64,000 nt of DNA, from positions 1 through 64,000 of the forward strand of contig NZ_BMTT01000008.1 in the NCBI RefSeq assembly GCF_014649815.1, read 5' to 3'. The notes beneath the pieces are model-generated. The model saw only the letters and a list, made by a program, of their open reading frames with translations. It did no database searches and was not told the origin of the DNA. This document shows positions 52,672 through 60,743 of this stretch, in pieces (position 1 is the stretch's first letter; every line of letters starts with the position of its first letter). Made by a program: the position numbers and the translations under genes. Source of the DNA: Streptomyces mutabilis (GTDB lineage Bacteria > Actinomycetota > Actinomycetes > Streptomycetales > Streptomycetaceae).

Positions 52672-55310
52672 GCCGATCCCGTGCCGGTGCTCGCGGTGCT
52701 GCTCTGCGTGGCGGTGGAGGGGCTGCCGGCGGGGGAACCGGCGGCTGCGGGCGGTGTGCCCGGGCCGCTTGCGCTGTTGGACGTCTCCGGTGTCGAGGGG
52801 GCCGGCGGGTCCGTTTCGGTGGGCGTGCCGGGGCTGCTGGGCTCTTCGGTCGGCGTGGTGGGGTCGGGGTCCGGCTCGGTGTCAGTGGGCTTCGGCGTGG
52901 TCGGGTCCGGGTCCGGGTCGCTGGTCGTGGGCGGCTTGGAGGACGACGACGGGGCGTCCGGCTCGTCCGAGTCGCCCGGGTCCGGCGAGCTCGGGTCGTC
53001 GGGCTCGCCCGAGGCACTCGAGTCGTCCGAAGGCCGCGCCGACTCGCTCGGGGTCGGGTCGTCCGACGTGCCGGGGGTGCCGTCCGGGCCCGGGTCGGTG
53101 GGCCGGTCGGTGTCCCCCGGGGCGGCGCCGTCGTCCGACGGCCGGTCGGCGCCCAGGCTGCCGTCGTCGACGCCCTGGCTGGCCGACGGGTTGACGCCGA
53201 CCTCGTCGGAGGGCTTGCCGGCGTCGTTCTCGGAGGTGGCGCCGAGCGTCACCACCGTGCCGAGCACGGCGACGAGCAGTGCGCCGGCTCCGGCGGCCAC
53301 GAGGTTGCGCCGTGCGAAGCCCTTGATGCCGCCGCCGACCGTCCGGGACCGCTCCGTGGCGGGTTCCCGGCTGGTGACCAGGGTCGGGGACTGCGGGGAG
53401 GGCTTCAGCGGCGGGAAGGGCGCGGGGACGCCCGCGGACGGCGACACCGACTCCTCGTTGCGGGCGTCGGGCACCTCCTCCCCCGCGGTCGGGCCGAGGC
53501 CGAGGCCCACACCGACGACGCCGAGTCCGGCAGCGGCCCCCGGGGCGCCGAACGCCCCCGCGCCGATGCCCGGTCCGGGGGTGTCCCCGGAGCGGTCGGC
53601 GACCAGGGCCAGGGCACGGCGGCCGGCGACGGCTCCCCGCTTGTCGGACAGGGCACCGCGCAGCCCGATGGAGGCTTCCAGTTCGGCGCGGGCCCGGTCG
53701 AGCTGTCCCTCGCACAGCGCGAGGACGCCGAGTTCATGGTGGAAGTAGGCCTGCTCGGCGACGTCACCGGCGAGCCGGGACGCCTCGGCGCCGGAGCGCA
53801 GCGCCCGCTCCCAGGCGCTCCAGTGCAGCCCGGCGGCGAACGCGGGCGCCGCGGCGCGGGCCAGCTGGACGGCAGGGCTCTCCTCGCCGTCCGCGGGCGG
53901 GGTGGTCGTCGGCACCAGCACGGCGAGGGCGGCCAGTACCGCGTCGGCCTCGGCGCAGACCCGCTCCGGGGCGACCGAGGGGTGCCCGGCCCACCAGGCG
54001 TAGTGCTGGGCGGCGGTCGACGCCCGCTCCCCCGCGCCGTCGCCGTACCCGGCGCCCTCCAGCTGGGTGAGCACCCCGGCGGCGAGCCGGTAGCGGGAGC
54101 CGACCGGCGAGACCAGTCCGCAGTCGGCCAGCTCACCGAGGGCGGCGTCCGCGTGGGTGTCGCCGACCAGTGCGGGCAGGTGCGCCTGGTGCGGCACCTC
54201 GCCGCCGAGCGCGACGGCGAGCTCGAGGGCGGTGCGGGCCGAGGCGCTGAGCCGGGAGGCTAGCAGCGGGGCGGGCGCCGCGGCCTCGCCGAGGGACGGC
54301 AGGGGTGCGTCGTCGCTCTCGGCGGCGTCGTAGGGCGTGTCGTCGGCCGGGCCGGCGTCGTCGGGGCGGGCGTCGGTGAAGACGCCGAACTCGTCGACGG
54401 CGTCGGCGCCGGCCCGCTGCCGGTCGCGCCGGCGCAGCAGGGCACCGGCCTGGACGAAGCGCAGCGGCAGGCCCTCGGACTCGAACCAGAGGTCGCCGGC
54501 CCAGTTGGCCTCGTCCTCGGTGAGGGTCCGGCCGGCGGCGCGCGCCAGCAGTTCCACGCCGTCCGCGCGGTCCAGGCCGGTGAGGAAGACCTCCTCGACG
54601 GACGAGTCGGTGGAGGGTGCGGGCACGTCCGGGGTGGCGCCGAAGATCCAGGCGCACTCGGGGGTGGCGTCCAGCAGCTCGTCCAGGGCGGAGCCGCCGA
54701 ACTCGACGTCGTCCAGGACGACGACGGCGCCGACCTCCCGGAGCCGGCCGAGCAGTTCCTCGCGGTCCGGGCGGTGCAGGGGGGCGCGGTGGACGGCGTA
54801 GAAGAGGTCGTGGAGGAGGTCGTCGGCCGTGCGGTGGAAGCCGCTCAGACGGATGACGCCGTCGGGCGCGATGCCCGCGCAGTCCTCGGCGACGACGTCG
54901 AGGAGGCTGCTGCGGCCGGAGCCCGCCGGGCCGGTGAGGCGGACGGAACGGCCGCGGGCGAGCAGCCGCACCAGGCGTTCGCGCTCGTCGTCGCGGGCCA
55001 GCAGCCCGAGTACGGTGCGGGTCGGGCCCGGCGGGACGGGCGGCCGGGCGTTGCGGCTCACCTCGGCGCGTTCGGCGGCGGTGAGCTTCTCGGGCCGGGC
55101 GGGGCGCTCGGCGGGCGGGCAGACCTCGATCTCGCTGCCGTCGACGGGGTTGACGGTGAGCAGGAAGTCGCCGGAGACGAGCTGCACCGTACGGGCGAGC
55201 GCGGGCGCGTGCTGTCCGAAGTCGGCTGTCAGGGAGTCCCTGGGCGGGCGCGGGCGCGGCGTGTCGCCGTCGTGGCCGTGCTCCTCGGGTCCCCGGTTGT
55301 TCGGGTCCAT
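52653..55310 (-). CDS. STAND-like NTPase with single membrane helix and exported acidic Ser/Pro tail
   Basis: An 885-residue protein. Residues about 115-300 form a STAND/AAA-type NTPase domain: Walker A GPAGSGRSSLLD (near 127; the usual Lys is Arg) and Walker B VVVLDDVEF (near 197). A helical region follows, including a TPR-like part (EQAYFHHELGVLALCEGQLDRARAELE). One hydrophobic helix (about 668-692, VAAGAGALLVAVLGTVV) divides the cytoplasmic part from a tail of about 193 residues rich in Asp, Ser, Pro and Thr, predicted outside. ATG at 55310 follows a G-run. Function unknown; the altered P-loop may weaken ATP hydrolysis. It ends at the terminator shared with nucS. Confidence 0.75.
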   Translation of the reverse strand: MDPNNRGPEEHGHDGDTPRPRPPRDSLTADFGQHAPALARTVQLVSGDFLLTVNPVDGSEIEVCPPAERPARPEKLTAAERAEVSRNARPPVPPGPTRTVLGLLARDDERERLVRLLARGRSVRLTGPAGSGRSSLLDVVAEDCAGIAPDGVIRLSGFHRTADDLLHDLFYAVHRAPLHRPDREELLGRLREVGAVVVLDDVEFGGSALDELLDATPECAWIFGATPDVPAPSTDSSVEEVFLTGLDRADGVELLARAAGRTLTEDEANWAGDLWFESEGLPLRFVQAGALLRRRDRQRAGADAVDEFGVFTDARPDDAGPADDTPYDAAESDDAPLPSLGEAAAPAPLLASRLSASARTALELAVALGGEVPHQAHLPALVGDTHADAALGELADCGLVSPVGSRYRLAAGVLTQLEGAGYGDGAGERASTAAQHYAWWAGHPSVAPERVCAEADAVLAALAVLVPTTTPPADGEESPAVQLARAAAPAFAAGLHWSAWERALRSGAEASRLAGDVAEQAYFHHELGVLALCEGQLDRARAELEASIGLRGALSDKRGAVAGRRALALVADRSGDTPGPGIGAGAFGAPGAAAGLGVVGVGLGLGPTAGEEVPDARNEESVSPSAGVPAPFPPLKPSPQSPTLVTSREPATERSRTVGGGIKGFARRNLVAAGAGALLVAVLGTVVTLGATSENDAGKPSDEVGVNPSASQGVDDGSLGADRPSDDGAAPGDTDRPTDPGPDGTPGTSDDPTPSESARPSDDSSASGEPDDPSSPDPGDSDEPDAPSSSSKPPTTSDPDPDPTTPKPTDTEPDPDPTTPTEEPSSPGTPTETDPPAPSTPETSNSASGPGTPPAAAGSPAGSPSTATQSSTASTGTGSATGQII

Positions 55311-55585
55311 GGGTTCAAGCCCCCCAAAAGCGTCGTGTGCCGGTCCCCCGGTCGGGACCACCCTCCCGGCCTTGCCGCACACCGCGCTGTCGCTTCTGGT
55401 CCGGGCCCGCCGGTGGGTCGCGAAAGGGCGGGCAGCCAGACCTTAAACCTTCGCTCAGTATCTCCGACAGTCCGGGGTACCGACCCGTCCGAGACGTCAC
55501 GGTCTCGTGAGGATTGCGTGTGCCGGGGGTTCGCCGAGCGGTGTCCGGGCCTCCCCGGCCCACCGGGCCACACGGGTCAGCGGCG

Positions 55586-55909
55586 TCACACCCGGGGCAG
55601 GGTCTCCACGCCGATGCCGCCCTCGATGGCGAGGATCCGGTGCAGCCGGGTCGCGACCAGGAGGCGCTGCATCTGCGGCGGTACACCGCGCAGCACCAGC
55701 CGTCGGCCGCAGCGGCCGGCCCGCCGGTGGGCTCCCATGATCACTCCGAGTCCGGTGGCGTCCCAGGAGTCCAGTTCGGACAGGTCCAGCACCAGGTCGC
55801 CGGCTCCGTCGTCGACGGCCGAGTGCAGGACCGTACGGGCGTCCGCCGCGCTGCGGACGTCGAGGCGGCCCCCGACGACCAGCTCGACGTGGTCGCCCCT
55901 GATGTGCAT
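55586..55909 (-). CDS. STAS-domain anti-anti-sigma-like protein
   Basis: A 107-residue single STAS domain, cytoplasmic. HIRGDHVELVVGGRLDVRSAADARTVLHSAV and LVLDLSELDSWDATGLGVIMGAHRRAG are typical; the phosphorylation site is Thr (DATGLG) where SpoIIAA/RsbV usually has Ser. ATG at 55909 follows GGGGAG. The partner kinase (anti-sigma factor) and sigma gene are not adjacent, so it is an orphan member of the many Streptomyces STAS proteins. The sigma factor it controls cannot be inferred. Confidence 0.87.
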   Translation of the reverse strand: MHIRGDHVELVVGGRLDVRSAADARTVLHSAVDDGAGDLVLDLSELDSWDATGLGVIMGAHRRAGRCGRRLVLRGVPPQMQRLLVATRLHRILAIEGGIGVETLPRV

Positions 55910-56119
55910 ATGCGCTCCCCGGCGTGCGTCTTCTTCGTCGTCTCGTCTGCGTTGCGCTCTGCGCGTCGCGGCTGTGCGTCGCGGCCGTACGTCGTGATCT
56001 CTCGGCGGTAGCAGGTGTTGCAACCTCTGACTGGCCGAAACGATCGGAGGTTGCCGCCTGTAAGCGAACCGATACCGAATTCACCCCGCCGTGTGATGTC
56101 CCCAGGGGCTGATGCGACC

Positions 56120-56968
56120 TCAGTGCTTGTAGAAGCCCTGCCCGCTCTTGCGGCCGATGTCACCGGCGTCCACCATCCGGCGCATCAGCTCCGGCGGGGC
56201 GAACTTCTCGTCCTGGGACTCGGTGTAGATGTTGCCGGTGGCGTGCAGCAGGATGTCGACGCCCGTGAGGTCGGCGGTGGCCAGCGGTCCCATGGCGTGG
56301 CCGAAGCCCAGCTTGCAGGCGAGGTCGATGTCCTCGGCGGTGGCGACGCCCGACTCGTACAGCTTCGCGGCCTCGACGACGAGGGCGGAGATGAGCCGGG
56401 TGGTGACGAAGCCGGCGACGTCGCGGTTGACGACGATGCAGGTCTTGCCGGTGGACTCGGCGAACTCCCGGGCGGTGGCGAGCGTTTCGTCGCTGGTCTT
56501 GTGACCGCGGACCAGCTCGCACAACTGCATCATCGGGACCGGCGAGAAGAAGTGGGTGCCGACGACCCGCTCGGGGCGCTCGGTCACGGCCGCGATCTTG
56601 GTGATCGGGATGGCGGAGGTGTTGGAGGCGAGGATCGCCTCGTCCTTCACCAGCTTGTCGAGCGCGCGGAAGATCTCGTGCTTGACCTCGAGCTTCTCGA
56701 AGACGGCCTCGACGACGACGTCCGCGTCGGCGGCGGCGTCCAGATCGGTGGTCGCCGTGATGCGCGCGAGGGCGGCCTCCGCGTCCTCGGCTGCGAGCTT
56801 GCCCTTGGCGACGAACTTGTCGTACGAGGCCTTGATGCCGTCGGTGCCGCGCCGCAGCGCCTCGTCGGTGACGTCGCGCAGGACGACGTCCCAGCCCGCC
56901 TGGGCGGAGACCTGGGCGATGCCCGATCCCATGAGACCGGCTCCGATGACGGCGAGCTTCCGTGCCAC
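56120..56968 (-). CDS. hbd: 3-hydroxybutyryl-CoA dehydrogenase
   Basis: A 282-residue NAD(P)-dependent dehydrogenase reducing acetoacetyl-CoA to 3-hydroxybutyryl-CoA. It shows the Rossmann motif KLAVIGAGLMGSGIAQVSAQAGWDVVLRD, the catalytic ASNTSAIPITKIA and VGTHFFSPVPMMQLCELV (His), and the C-domain GFVTTRLISALVVEAAKLYESG. The GTG at 56968 has a GGGGAGA site. A dyad lies 70-95 bases upstream. Works in the thiolase-to-butyryl-CoA route with products in this window; alternatively it serves fatty acid or PHB metabolism. Confidence 0.93.
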   Translation of the reverse strand: MARKLAVIGAGLMGSGIAQVSAQAGWDVVLRDVTDEALRRGTDGIKASYDKFVAKGKLAAEDAEAALARITATTDLDAAADADVVVEAVFEKLEVKHEIFRALDKLVKDEAILASNTSAIPITKIAAVTERPERVVGTHFFSPVPMMQLCELVRGHKTSDETLATAREFAESTGKTCIVVNRDVAGFVTTRLISALVVEAAKLYESGVATAEDIDLACKLGFGHAMGPLATADLTGVDILLHATGNIYTESQDEKFAPPELMRRMVDAGDIGRKSGQGFYKH

Positions 56969-57036
56969 TGTGCGTCTCCCCTGATGCGCGCTGATTCTCG
57001 TCTCTCGGCCGGAGATTAGCGGGCGCGAGGCGCTGT

Positions 57037-57061
57037 GTGACCGGTTAGTAACGCGCGTCAC
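57037..57061 (-). promoter_or_regulatory. Nested dyad upstream of hbd
   Basis: GTGAC (57037-57041) and GTCAC (57057-57061) bracket the perfect palindrome GTTA-G-TAAC (57044-57052). It lies about 70-95 bases upstream of hbd, between it and the TetR gene. Candidate operator; the binder is unknown. Confidence 0.45.
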
Positions 57062-57104
57062 GTCTCAGATGACGGACATCACACCGAGGTGCGCCATTCG
57101 GGTG

Positions 57105-57746
57105 TCAGCGCGCGCCCCGTACGGCGTAGTTGAGCACTCTCTCGCTCAGCAGCTCCTCCATCTCGTCCAGCAGTACGAGCACCTCGCGGGAGACCTCGGA
57201 CGGCTTGCCGCCGGCGACCATGCGCTGGCCGATGGCGGCCATGACGGTGCCGTGCAGCCAGTCGATCTGACCGGCCATCAGGGCGGGGGTCATGTCGTCG
57301 TCCGCGCTGCCGGTCTCCTCGCGCAGGGCCCGCTCCAGGTCGAGGAGGACCTCTTGACCGATCGCCCACATCCGCGAGCGCAGGGCGGGTGAGTCCTGGA
57401 TGACCTTCATGAACTCGGCGTAGCCGTCCATCAGGCCGACGCGGGGGGAGACCGTCTCGACCTCTTCGCGCAGCTCGCGCAGGACGGCGCGGGCGGCCGA
57501 CTCCCCGTCGCGTCGCCCGCGCACCCAGCGGGAGAGCCGGTCGATCACACCCTTGGAGCGGTCGAGGAAAAGGTCCTCCTTGGCCGGGAAGTAGTTGTAG
57601 ACGGTGTTGACGGAGACGTTCGCGGCGTCCGCGACCTCCGCAACCGTGACGGCCTCGAAGCCGCGCTCCAGGAACAGTCCCGTGGCGACATCGGAGATGT
57701 ACTGCCGGGTCTGCCGCTTCTTCCGTTCCCTGAGTCCCTCGGCCAT
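57105..57746 (-). CDS. TetR-family regulator next to DrrAB-like exporter
   Basis: A 213-residue regulator. The HTH is FLERGFEAVTVAEVADAANVSVNTVYNYFPAKEDLFL (about 25-62), followed by a helical ligand domain with no recognised signature. ATG at 57746. It is divergent from a drug-type ABC exporter, with an 81-base AT-rich gap containing TTGGGGTTATTGCAAAATTC, a likely promoter/operator region. This layout typically means the TetR protein represses the exporter until a toxic ligand is bound. Confidence 0.88.
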   Translation of the reverse strand: MAEGLRERKKRQTRQYISDVATGLFLERGFEAVTVAEVADAANVSVNTVYNYFPAKEDLFLDRSKGVIDRLSRWVRGRRDGESAARAVLRELREEVETVSPRVGLMDGYAEFMKVIQDSPALRSRMWAIGQEVLLDLERALREETGSADDDMTPALMAGQIDWLHGTVMAAIGQRMVAGGKPSEVSREVLVLLDEMEELLSERVLNYAVRGAR

Positions 57747-57827
57747 GTCCGCAATCCTAGCTTCGCTGGGGCAGGTAAAAATTTGGGGTTATTGCAAAAT
57801 TCCAGTGACTCTGTTTTTCTGTCAAGC

Positions 57828-58610
57828 ATGGCAATCATCAGTACGGCCGGCCTGTCCCGCACCTTCGCGACGAAGCGCGGCCCGGTCGAAGCGGTGCGGG
57901 GCATCGACCTCACCGTCCGCGAGGGCGAGATCCTGGGCTTCCTCGGCCCGAACGGCGCCGGCAAGACCACCACCCTCCGGATGCTCACGACCCTGCTCAC
58001 CCCCACCGGCGGCGCGGCCACCGTCGCCGGTCACGACCTGGCGACCGACCCGGCCGGAGTGCGCGCGGCCTGCGGGTACGTCGCCCAGTCCGGCGGCGTG
58101 GACACACAGATCACGGTGCGGGAGGAACTGGTCACGCAGGGACGCCTGTACCGCCTGTCCAAGGCGCGGGCCGCCGAGCGCGCCGGGGAGCTGGCCCGCG
58201 ACCTGGGCCTCACCGGGCTGCTCGACCGCAAGTGCGGCGCCCTCTCCGGCGGGCAGCGGCGCAGGCTGGACATCGCGATGGCGCTCACGCACCGCCCGAG
58301 GGTGCTGTTCCTGGACGAGCCGACGACCGGCCTGGACCCGGGCAGCCGCGCCGACCTGTGGGACCTGGTGCGCCGGCTGCGCGACGAGCACGGCACCACC
58401 GTCTTCCTCACCACGCACTACCTCGACGAGGCCGACGCCCTCTCCGACCGCCTGGTCGTCGCGGACCGGGGCGTGATCGCGGCCGAGGGCACCCCGGGCG
58501 CGCTGAAGCTGGAGTACGGCGGCTCGCTCGACGCCTCCCTCCAGGACACCTTCCTCGCCATCACCGGCCGCAGTGCCGCCCCTGCCGACGCGGCTCCCGT
58601 CGCCGTCTAG
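57828..58610 (+). CDS. ABC transporter ATPase, DrrA-like drug resistance family
   Basis: A 260-residue ATPase. It has LGFLGPNGAGKTTTLRML (Walker A), YVAQSGGVDTQITVREELV (Q-loop), LSGGQRRRLDIAMAL (signature), VLFLDEPTTGLDPGSRADLWD (Walker B) and TTHYLDEADALSDRLVV (His switch), closely following DrrA of daunorubicin exporters. ATG at 57828 lacks a Shine-Dalgarno site, consistent with leaderless mRNA. It forms a transporter with the following permease. Regulated, probably, by the divergent TetR protein. The drug is unknown. Confidence 0.92.
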   Translation: MAIISTAGLSRTFATKRGPVEAVRGIDLTVREGEILGFLGPNGAGKTTTLRMLTTLLTPTGGAATVAGHDLATDPAGVRAACGYVAQSGGVDTQITVREELVTQGRLYRLSKARAAERAGELARDLGLTGLLDRKCGALSGGQRRRLDIAMALTHRPRVLFLDEPTTGLDPGSRADLWDLVRRLRDEHGTTVFLTTHYLDEADALSDRLVVADRGVIAAEGTPGALKLEYGGSLDASLQDTFLAITGRSAAPADAAPVAV

Positions 58611-58627
58611 ACCTCCGAGGACCCTCG

Positions 58628-59377
58628 ATGCTGCTCCACGACACCGGCCTCATCTACGGCCGCTATCTGCGCCAGTCGCTGCGCTCGCGTTTCGCGCTGC
58701 TCTTCGGCGTGCTGATGCCGCTGCTTTACCTGCTCTTCTTCGGCCCGCTGCTGACCGACCTGCCGCTCGGCGGCCGGGGCAGCTCCTGGCAGGTGCTCGT
58801 CCCCGGCCTGCTGCTGCAACTCGGTCTGTTCGGTGCCTCGTTCGCCGGGTTCTCGATCATCATCGAGAACGGCCAGGGAGTGGTCGAGCGCATGCGGGTC
58901 ACACCCGTCAGCCGCCTGGCGCTGCTGTTGGGCCGGGTGCTGCGGGACGCCACGGTCTTCGGCTTCCAGGCGGTGCTGCTGGTCCTCGCCGCGCTCGTGA
59001 TGGGCCTGCGCGCACCCCTGCCCGGCGTACTGATCGGCTTCGCGTTCGTCGCCCTGCTCACGGTCTCCCTGGCGTCGCTGTCGTACGCACTGGCGATGAA
59101 GGTCCGCACTCCCCAGGAGTTCGGCCCGACGATCAACGCCCTCACCATGCCGTCGATGCTGCTGTCCGGCCTGATGCTCCCGATGACCCTGGGCCCGGCC
59201 TGGCTGGACGTGCTCTCGCACCTGATGCCGTTCCGCTACCTGGTCGACGCGGTACGGGACGCCTACGTCGGCAGCTACGCGACGGCGCACATGCTCCACG
59301 GCACCCTGGTCGCCGTCGCCTTCACCGCGCTGGCCGTGACGGTGGGCACACGCGTGTTCCGTACCGCCGGGGCGTAA
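58628..59377 (+). CDS. ABC-2 permease, DrrB-like
   Basis: A 249-residue membrane subunit with six predicted helices (FALLFGVLMPLLYLLFF; LVPGLLLQLGLFGASFAGFSII; TVFGFQAVLLVLAALVMGL; VLIGFAFVALLTVSLASLSYAL; TMPSMLLSGLMLPMTL; GTLVAVAFTALAVTVG). The segments IENGQGVVERMRVTPVSRLALLLGRVLRD and LMPFRYLVDAVRDAYVGSY are typical of DrrB. ATG at 58628 follows GAGGA. It is the partner of the preceding ATPase, 17 bases upstream. Export of drugs or lipids is expected. Confidence 0.9.
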   Translation: MLLHDTGLIYGRYLRQSLRSRFALLFGVLMPLLYLLFFGPLLTDLPLGGRGSSWQVLVPGLLLQLGLFGASFAGFSIIIENGQGVVERMRVTPVSRLALLLGRVLRDATVFGFQAVLLVLAALVMGLRAPLPGVLIGFAFVALLTVSLASLSYALAMKVRTPQEFGPTINALTMPSMLLSGLMLPMTLGPAWLDVLSHLMPFRYLVDAVRDAYVGSYATAHMLHGTLVAVAFTALAVTVGTRVFRTAGA

Positions 59378-59390
59378 CTACGCTGGCCCC

Positions 59391-59963
59391 ATGGTCAACC
59401 TGACGCGCATCTACACCCGGACCGGCGACCAGGGCACCACCGCCCTCGGTGACATGAGCCGGGTCCCCAAGACCGACCTCAGGATCTCCGCGTACGCCGA
59501 CGCCAACGAGGCGAACGCGGTGATCGGCACGGCGATCGCCCTCGGCAACCTGCACGAGGAGGTCGTCAAGGTCCTCGTCCGCGTCCAGAACGACCTGTTC
59601 GACGTGGGCGCGGACCTGTCGACGCCGGTGGTGGAGAACCCGGAGTTCCCGCCCCTGCGGGTCGAGCAGTTCTACGTCGACAAACTGGAGGCGGACTGCG
59701 ACCGCTTCCTGGCGGAAGTCGAGAAGCTGCGCTCCTTCATCCTGCCCGGCGGAACGCCCGGCGCGGCCCTGCTGCACCAGGCGTGCACGGTGGTCCGCCG
59801 GGCCGAGCGCTCCACGTGGGCGGCGCTGGAGGCCCACGGCGAGACGATGAACCCGCTCACCGCGACCTACCTGAACCGCCTCTCCGACCTGCTCTTCATC
59901 CTGGCCCGCGTGGCCAACAAGGAGGTCGGGGACGTGCTGTGGGTGCCGGGCGGGGAGCGCTGA
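59391..59963 (+). CDS. pduO: PduO-type ATP:cob(I)alamin adenosyltransferase
   Basis: A 190-residue trimeric enzyme that adenosylates cob(I)alamin, making adenosylcobalamin for the mutases. Motifs: YTRTGDQGTTALGD (ATP loop), SAYADANEANAVIG, ILPGGTPGAALLHQACTVVRRAERS and YLNRLSDLLFILARVANK. A TACGCT element (59379-59384) ends 6 bases before the ATG, so the message may be leaderless. Its presence is consistent with IcmA and MeaB in the same window. No cobalamin riboswitch is seen in the 13 bases upstream. Confidence 0.94.
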   Translation: MVNLTRIYTRTGDQGTTALGDMSRVPKTDLRISAYADANEANAVIGTAIALGNLHEEVVKVLVRVQNDLFDVGADLSTPVVENPEFPPLRVEQFYVDKLEADCDRFLAEVEKLRSFILPGGTPGAALLHQACTVVRRAERSTWAALEAHGETMNPLTATYLNRLSDLLFILARVANKEVGDVLWVPGGER

Positions 59964-60000
59964 GCACTCCCCGGGAAGTGCCACGACGGCCACCCGTCGG

Positions 60001-60591
60001 CTACCGCGTCGTCGTGGCTCGTTCGGCGTCCTCGCGGGCCTGGTTCACCGACGTGCCCGCCGGGGCCTTCTTCGGCCAGATCAGGTACCCGAGCGCCACC
60101 AGCCCGTGGATGACGAGGACCCGGACCGCCACCCACTGGAAGGCACGCAGCGACGACACGTCGCCCTCGTCGCCGACGTACCAGACCGCGCCCTGGAGCA
60201 GCGCGCACGCCACGGCCGCGCCCAGCAGGGTGCGCAGCCACAGCCGGCCCTCGTGGGCGGCCCGGGCCCTGCCGTAGCGCGGGGGCTTGACCGGCGGCGG
60301 GCCGCCGCCCAGGCGGTGGGCGGCGTGACCGTCGAGCCAGCGGATCGTGTAGTGGCCGTAGGCGACCGTGTAGCCGATGTACAGCGCGGCCAGTCCGTGC
60401 TCCCAGCCCGGCTCGGCGCCGTTCTTGAGGTCGATCGCCGTCACGGTGAACAGCACCAGTTCCAGCACGGGCTCGCACAGCAGCAGGAACACGCTGGTAC
60501 GACGCCACTTCAGCAGATATCGGGCGGCCAGCCCGAGGGCCAGCAGGACCCAGAAGCCGACCTCGCAGGCGATGATCAACGCGACGACCAC
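60001..60591 (-). CDS. Integral membrane protein of unknown function
   Basis: A 196-residue protein with about four or five helices: VVALIIACEVGFWVLLALGLAARYLL, TSVFLLLCEPVLELVLFTVTAIDL, AALYIGYTVAYGHYTIRWL, LRTLLGAAVACALLQGAVWYV and VLVIHGLVALGYLIWPKK. A basic Pro-rich loop lies at about 96-118. GTG at 60591 follows GGGAG. Between PduO and the NarL-type system, on the opposite strand. I recognise no family; length and hydrophobicity suggest a small conserved actinobacterial membrane protein. Confidence 0.75.
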   Translation of the reverse strand: MVVALIIACEVGFWVLLALGLAARYLLKWRRTSVFLLLCEPVLELVLFTVTAIDLKNGAEPGWEHGLAALYIGYTVAYGHYTIRWLDGHAAHRLGGGPPPVKPPRYGRARAAHEGRLWLRTLLGAAVACALLQGAVWYVGDEGDVSSLRAFQWVAVRVLVIHGLVALGYLIWPKKAPAGTSVNQAREDAERATTTR

Positions 60592-60743
60592 GACGCACTC
60601 CCTTCGTTCACCCCTCCAGGCTGCCGTCGGAATCCACGTCGCTCGTCGTCGCCGGTGACGAACCTTCGGTACATCGAAAGATGCAGCCCGGGACCGTTCC
60701 CGGGGATCAGGCGAGGGGGGCGCGGGCCGTGTTGGATGGTTCC

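Noticed and set aside
52629..54263. Long plus-strand open frame opposite the STAND-like NTPase
   Set aside because: A shadow frame with Gly/Arg/Val bias. The minus-strand frame carries the P-loop, the membrane helix and a ribosome site.
59300..59400. Cobalamin riboswitch before the PduO-type gene
   Set aside because: The gene begins 13 bases after the exporter permease stop and no B12-box-like sequence is present.
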